Under the pieces are notes generated by a model. It saw only the letters and a program-made list of their open reading frames with translations. It had not been told where the DNA came from and made no database searches. A program made the position numbers and the translations under genes. This document shows, one piece after another, positions 59,817-64,000 of a stretch of 64,000 bases of DNA. This stretch comes from a virus: positions 1 through 64,000 of the IMG/VR virus record IMGVR_UViG_3300040801_006072; one strand, 5' to 3'. Numbering within the stretch: the stretch's first letter is position 1; the number at the start of each line of letters is the position of its first letter.

Positions 59817-60955
59817 CAGTTATTAATATCTCTTGCAACTCGTCGTATATCAGGATACGAAGTTGGCACACGGTTAATTACTGCTGAGAAGTCTCTAATT
59901 TCCGGAGCTTCAACAATTGGTTCGTCTACACCAAGTACGTCAATCTGTATTTGGTTGAATAGTGCGCTTGCACTTGCTGCTCTTCCTAGAACGCCCTGTG
60001 CTTCGCGCTTAGTGTTTCTCAATAATTCAAGCGGGGTCTGACTGTTGCCAATTGAACTAAACGGTGTTTGGTCAACGTCTTCTTCTGCTGGTTGGGAAAC
60101 ACGAGTTGAAAGATCTGTTTGAGCAAACTTAGTAAACTCTTGTAGTTCTAGTGCACCCGATGTGCTGAGATCAAAGAAATCTACAGCATCAGAATCAATT
60201 TCAGGATTCACAGCATTCTCACTTGTATCCAACAGCAAACCTGTTTTATATTCTAGCCATTCGTATTCGAATGTCATGTTAACTTCTACAGTTTGACTAG
60301 AATCGTAAGCCAGTGTGTCGTGATCAAATGAACTGATGCGAGGATTAAAGAGCGTGGTCTTGTTAACTCGTCTGCCTTGCACCTGATAAATGTCAATGCT
60401 CTTAAATAAGTACTTCTGGTTCTGTACCTGACTGATGTTATAACCGAACTGTTCACTTTCAAATGCAAGTGGATTAGTTCGTCCAAGCTGCTTTGCTAGT
60501 GTAGATGGGTTTCCGTCGTGGAAGTAATACTCATAATAAGCAGACCAAATTCTTAAGGTGAGTCCACCCACGATATCATGGAATGTAATTCTAGCTGGTT
60601 GCCAGTCTAAGCGCTGCTGATTAATTCTGTGGCGATTGTATTCGTTTATTACATCGGTGCTAATATTGATACCAGGAAGTGCCACATTTTTAATAAGAGG
60701 CATTGCACCGACAACAGCTCTGCTACCATCGTCGCCAAACCTGCTTTTAATGTATTCTTCTAGTTCGCCATTATAATTGATTTTCACATAATATTGAAAA
60801 CCAAGGAACGGAGTACGGTTAACAAACGTTTGATTGTTAACACCGAAAACATTAGCCGCAAGACTAGGAGATCTTACGACCTCCTCTTCTTGACCGAGTG
60901 AATTGGAGAGTATGTTAGATACTCTCCCTGTGATATCGCCTAATAAGTCAGGCAC
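59816..60955 (-). CDS. tail tube-associated/baseplate protein (gp48/gp54-like), 379 aa
   Basis: GTG start with AGGAGG. FLGFQYYVKINYNGELEEYIK, an ITFHDIVGGL block and VEVNMTFEYEWLEY fit the tube-fold family (gp19, gp48, gp54). Longer than gp19, so tube-initiator or cap is likelier than tube itself. A long helical C-terminus follows. Confidence 0.6.
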   Translation of the reverse strand: MPDLLGDITGRVSNILSNSLGQEEEVVRSPSLAANVFGVNNQTFVNRTPFLGFQYYVKINYNGELEEYIKSRFGDDGSRAVVGAMPLIKNVALPGINISTDVINEYNRHRINQQRLDWQPARITFHDIVGGLTLRIWSAYYEYYFHDGNPSTLAKQLGRTNPLAFESEQFGYNISQVQNQKYLFKSIDIYQVQGRRVNKTTLFNPRISSFDHDTLAYDSSQTVEVNMTFEYEWLEYKTGLLLDTSENAVNPEIDSDAVDFFDLSTSGALELQEFTKFAQTDLSTRVSQPAEEDVDQTPFSSIGNSQTPLELLRNTKREAQGVLGRAASASALFNQIQIDVLGVDEPIVEAPEIRDFSAVINRVPTSYPDIRRVARDINN

Positions 60956-60967
60956 TAAAGCCTCCTA

Positions 60968-61582
60968 TTAACCGAAGGTTGCTCCGCCTGTTGGGCTCGG
61001 TAGATCGATGAACGGATCATCGCCTACTGTGTTACCACCGTTGTTGTTTGGACCAGTTAGGTTAGTAGCCACGTCGTAACGCACTGTTAGTTCAACCATG
61101 TTTGGTTCAGAAACGGAGTAATCGCCATCTGGATATGAAACGTTTTGCAGGAAGCAACCGTCGCATCTCCATGTTTCTAATTCTTCGTTTGTGGTACCGT
61201 CTAGGGAATCAATTTCCATTGAAAACTTATAGTTAACACCAGCAACTGCAGAAGTCTGCTCGAAATGGTTCATCTGCTTCTGTAGCTGTGCACCTACCGC
61301 AGAAATAACTGCGTTGTTGATATCATCACGTAGAGTGATTGTTACTGGTTCCCAGGCATGCTTACCTGCGATGTAACCAATAGAGTTGTATGCGTGTAGC
61401 TCTACTTCAGTGTGAGAAATCTTAGGGCGTGTAACAGTCATGACGTTTTGCGTCATTTCACGAATGGAGTCATTGAGTCCGAAGTTGAAGAACTTAACCC
61501 TAAAACGATACTGCTGCTTTGGATGCAGGATGCCAAGGTTTTCTCCATCTAGCGGTACACCAAATTTGGATAGGTCTGCCAT
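60968..61582 (-). CDS. 19: tail tube protein gp19
   Basis: Forms the inner tube for DNA passage. HPKQQYRFRVKFFNF, WEPVTITLRDDINNAV and MVELTVRYDV are typical; 204 aa matches T4-like gp19. AGGAGA Shine-Dalgarno and a late octamer 33 nt upstream. Confidence 0.88.
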   Translation of the reverse strand: MADLSKFGVPLDGENLGILHPKQQYRFRVKFFNFGLNDSIREMTQNVMTVTRPKISHTEVELHAYNSIGYIAGKHAWEPVTITLRDDINNAVISAVGAQLQKQMNHFEQTSAVAGVNYKFSMEIDSLDGTTNEELETWRCDGCFLQNVSYPDGDYSVSEPNMVELTVRYDVATNLTGPNNNGGNTVGDDPFIDLPSPTGGATFG

Positions 61583-61614
61583 GTTATTCTCCTAAGAACA
61601 AAAATGCTTGCATG

Positions 61615-61622
61615 TATTTATC
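61615..61622 (-). promoter_or_regulatory. late-promoter octamer GATAAATA
   Basis: GATAAATA 32 nt before the gp19 ATG. Confidence 0.7.
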
Positions 61623-61636
61623 AAATGAAGAAGAAT

Positions 61637-61951
61637 TTATTTCCATGGTCCCCAATGACGATTACGTGCCATTGTTCGTATTGCATCTACTCTTTCGTAT
61701 TTGACAGGATCTTGCACATTCATTAGTTCGTAATACTGTGAAGTTGGCATAGAAATTCCTCGATTTTCACTGTTATCAATCACAGTGTCGCCTATTTCAT
61801 TCCATGCATGTGGGAAAGTTTTTCCTTCAATATTAGTGACAGTCCCGTGCACAAGAACAATGCTCTCATCATCAGCATCGATCATGTTTCGACCTGCTAC
61901 CTTAAAGCAGTCACCGCACGCCTGTTCTGTCAAAAGTTCATATAGCTTCAT
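61637..61951 (-). CDS. small protein with capsid-targeting-like N-terminus, 104 aa
   Basis: MKLYELLTEQACGDCF has L-T-E before Q. Rest is soluble, Asp/Glu and aromatic; pattern DESIVLVHGTVTNIEGKTFPHAW looks like a small ADP-ribose-transfer-style or beta protein but no family is certain. No Shine-Dalgarno; octamer CATAAATA 6 nt upstream. Lies between gp18 and gp19. Confidence 0.65.
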   Translation of the reverse strand: MKLYELLTEQACGDCFKVAGRNMIDADDESIVLVHGTVTNIEGKTFPHAWNEIGDTVIDNSENRGISMPTSQYYELMNVQDPVKYERVDAIRTMARNRHWGPWK

Positions 61952-61957
61952 ACGTTA

Positions 61958-61965
61958 TATTTATG
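61958..61965 (-). promoter_or_regulatory. late octamer CATAAATA, leaderless position
   Basis: CATAAATA-TAACGT-ATG, 6 nt to start codon, no Shine-Dalgarno; just downstream of the gp18 terminator. Confidence 0.55.
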
Positions 61966-61993
61966 CCAATATAGCTTTGTAAGTTATACCCAC

Positions 61994-62017
61994 AAAAAAA
62001 GGGCCCGGAGGCCCTTT
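61994..62017 (-). terminator. rho-independent terminator after gp18
   Basis: Minus strand AAAGGGCC-TCCG-GGCCCTTT followed by U-rich tract; 8-bp stem. Same TCCG loop as the 32.4-kb terminator. Confidence 0.93.
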
Positions 62018-62033
62018 AAGTGTTCTGTAAGCT

Positions 62034-64000
62034 TTATGCTTCGCCGATGTTCGCCGACAGGTCTGCACCTGTGTTTCTGATACGAATCGGAATGAAGATA
62101 AATTCAACTGCTCTTGTTGGTACAATAGCAATGTCAATCCAAAGCTCATTTCGATCAATTCTTGCAGGTGTATTGTTGCTTTCGTCACATACGACCAAGA
62201 AGTCAGTAATGCCACGCAGTGTAACCAGTTCTGCAAGGAAACGATCAAATGCATCTTGTGCATTAGAACGTGTCTGGCTGTCGTTTGGTTCGAACAAGAA
62301 CGGTCTGGACAGTTCTTCTGCTTGGAATCGAATGTAGTTAATTAGTCGTGCTACATTGATTCTGCTTAATGCACCGTCGGTTGGGTTGCGAGTCTTTTGA
62401 CCATATGCAACAAGACCGCTATTCGGAATAAACGCAATTGGGTTCACATCGTTCACATAAAGTGTGTCACGCTGCCCTTCGTTAAGCGTTACTGCAACAA
62501 ACTCACCTTCACTGTTCACATAACCAACTGCTGTTGCGTTATCGATTCTGCCTCGTGTTAAGCCGGCTGGTGCAAACCATGGGAATGCAACCTGATCGTT
62601 AAACGCAATAGTCCTTAGCATCATGTGGCTAGCAGGTACAACTACGTTGCTACCGTCGATGTTAGTCGAAAGTCCACTTGGGTAGTAAACACCTAAGTTA
62701 GGATCGGTTGTGACAAGTCCATCCTGGCCGTTTCCTGATGCATTGTTTGCATTAGTTGTCCATGCTTGTAGTGCAGTGCTGTTCGATGGAAGATCGAACG
62801 GACTGTCTGCAACAATAAACGCAGTTTCTTTACGATCAACGTTTAGAGCAACCATCTCGTCAATTGTCTCTGGGTAGCCCGGAGAAGCAATTAGGTTGAA
62901 GAACAAGAACTCGGAACGAATGTCTTCGTTATTGACAATCGATGCCTGGATAGCTTGCACAATAACTGCTCGCTGTGCATCGTCGCCCATTAGTGGAGAA
63001 CCGTCTAGGTCGTTGCCTGAAGCATTTACCCAGCGTCCTTCAACTACTGGATTACCAAAACCATCTTCGTCAACTACTCTGTCAGCGTCCCAAACTCTTA
63101 CACCTCGTGTAGAGAATCTGGTGTTCCACAGTAAGAAACCTTCAGGATACGCATCTGCATCAGGAGCATCAATGTCTAGGTCAGGTGCGCCAGGTGTTCC
63201 GCCGTTATTATTACCGGTGTCAGTTCCAAACTCTGGGTCTGGACGAGCATCTGTGAAAATAATACCATTGTTAGTGGTCTGGTCTGCGTTATCAATTAGA
63301 ATCCAACGCAGTTCGCTTGCTCTCCAGCGCTGAATCACAGGATATGCATCAAGCTGGTCTGTATCAACCCAAAGGTCACCGTCTACAAGAGTTGCACCAG
63401 TCTGAACTGGATCGGTAGCTTGTAGATAAAGTGTAGGTTGACCCAGTATTGGAGTAAATCCTGGTAGGCTAACATTTTCCCAGCTATTGCCTGATCCTTT
63501 GATCAGCAAGTCAACTGTAGAAAGTCCGTCGCCATCTGTGCCTACTTCTGGGTTGTACCAGTATACGCCATCTGCTGGGCCCTGGCGAGGTTCTGTCGGA
63601 GAAGCTTGGTAAGCATCCTGTCCTAGTGTTACCCAGACTGTTCCGTCCCAGCGCTTAATTAATAGTGTTGCTGCTAGTGGGTCAAAGTCAATGTAAAAAT
63701 CGCCAACTGCTAGACTAGCACCATAGAAAGCATTAGCCGCAGTGTCATCTTCTAGTAGAGGTGCTGTCTGCTGAACATACTGTCCAGTGTCTGCAGATAG
63801 TACGCTGATTACGTATGCTGATCCGCCAGCGCCTGTAGATGTCTTAAGCCAGTAGTCGCCTAGTGCTAGTGCAGTAGAACCGTCGCTTTGTGTTGTTGGG
63901 AAAATCGGATCTGCTTGGAAGTCAGATGCAGTAGTATCAAGTCTCACCCATGTGCCAACTGCTGGTCCGCCTGCAAGGGCTTTTACGTAATATTCTACCT
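62034..64000 (-). CDS. 18: tail sheath protein gp18 (5' end beyond window)
   Basis: Contractile sheath. The reading frame stays open through 64000, so the window lacks the start; at least 655 codons are seen. C-terminal part AFIPNSGLVAYGQKTRN, RINVARLINYIRFQAEELSRPFLFEPND and the closing VEFIFIPIRIRNTGADL are typical. Strong terminator follows. Confidence 0.9.
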   Translation of the reverse strand, partial: VEYYVKALAGGPAVGTWVRLDTTASDFQADPIFPTTQSDGSTALALGDYWLKTSTGAGGSAYVISVLSADTGQYVQQTAPLLEDDTAANAFYGASLAVGDFYIDFDPLAATLLIKRWDGTVWVTLGQDAYQASPTEPRQGPADGVYWYNPEVGTDGDGLSTVDLLIKGSGNSWENVSLPGFTPILGQPTLYLQATDPVQTGATLVDGDLWVDTDQLDAYPVIQRWRASELRWILIDNADQTTNNGIIFTDARPDPEFGTDTGNNNGGTPGAPDLDIDAPDADAYPEGFLLWNTRFSTRGVRVWDADRVVDEDGFGNPVVEGRWVNASGNDLDGSPLMGDDAQRAVIVQAIQASIVNNEDIRSEFLFFNLIASPGYPETIDEMVALNVDRKETAFIVADSPFDLPSNSTALQAWTTNANNASGNGQDGLVTTDPNLGVYYPSGLSTNIDGSNVVVPASHMMLRTIAFNDQVAFPWFAPAGLTRGRIDNATAVGYVNSEGEFVAVTLNEGQRDTLYVNDVNPIAFIPNSGLVAYGQKTRNPTDGALSRINVARLINYIRFQAEELSRPFLFEPNDSQTRSNAQDAFDRFLAELVTLRGITDFLVVCDESNNTPARIDRNELWIDIAIVPTRAVEFIFIPIRIRNTGADLSANIGEA

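Noticed and set aside
61961-62263. 100-codon minus frame across the gp18 terminator
   Set aside because: Overlaps gp18 coding and reads through the terminator; no start signal.
1-64000. CRISPR array, insertion sequence or origin
   Set aside because: No regularly spaced repeats, transposase, terminal inverted repeats or clear origin were seen by eye.

Overview
The window is a stretch of a large T4-like (straight-tailed, contractile) myovirus genome, GC roughly mid-40s percent. Almost every gene lies on the minus strand; one small gene at 42.8-43.1 kb is on plus. The diagnostic set is tail sheath (gp18), tail tube (gp19), head-completion nuclease (gp4-like), both terminase subunits (gp16, gp17), UvsX, UvsY, UvsW, gp32, gp41 helicase, gp61 primase and class Ia NrdA/NrdB, with ThyA and FolE. 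The mix (gp4 of TnsA type, a DnaE-derived fragment, short cyanophage-type internal proteins) resembles marine T4-like phages rather than coliphage T4. No photosynthesis gene is visible and the host cannot be named from this window.

Layout, low to high coordinate (transcription runs right to left). 0-11 kb: nucleotide metabolism (FolE, ThyA, NrdA/NrdB), two metallophosphatases, a SleB-type lysin with two small membrane proteins, hypotheticals. 11-33 kb: adhesion and fibre module of long virion proteins (Mtd-like N-termini, C1q-like and collagen-like pieces, shared C-terminal caps, a family of small NGG proteins), interrupted by an early-promoter PD-(D/E)XK nuclease and a set of candidate head-core or internal proteins. 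33-39 kb: late cluster of small proteins with capsid-targeting-like N-termini, plus a nucleotidyltransferase, an ATP-dependent ligase and a GH108 muramidase. 39-53.6 kb: replication and recombination (gp41, gp61, DnaE-like fragment, possible gp62, UvsW, a tRNA, NADAR protein, UvsY, UvsX, gp32). 53.8-64 kb: DNA packaging and tail (gp17, gp16, homing endonuclease, gp4, gp19, gp18).

Two promoter classes can be read directly. Near-consensus sigma70 promoters (TTGACA-17/18-TATAAT type) sit before uvsW, gp32, the tRNA, the I78-like gene, primase and the PD-(D/E)XK nuclease. A T4-late-like octamer NATAAATA precedes many virion genes. In five genes this octamer lies exactly 5-6 nt from a start codon with no Shine-Dalgarno, so leaderless late mRNAs are predicted.

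The most unusual feature is a set of stop-codon signals: a tRNA whose anticodon reads as CUA (amber suppressor), a late gene interrupted by one in-frame UAG where its relatives are recalled to carry Trp, a UAG-terminated lysozyme in frame with that gene, and a phage RF1-type release factor whose own gene carries one in-frame UGA. Together they suggest translation-level control by stop-codon readthrough, which can be tested experimentally. Function names rest on motifs read by eye; no database search was run.
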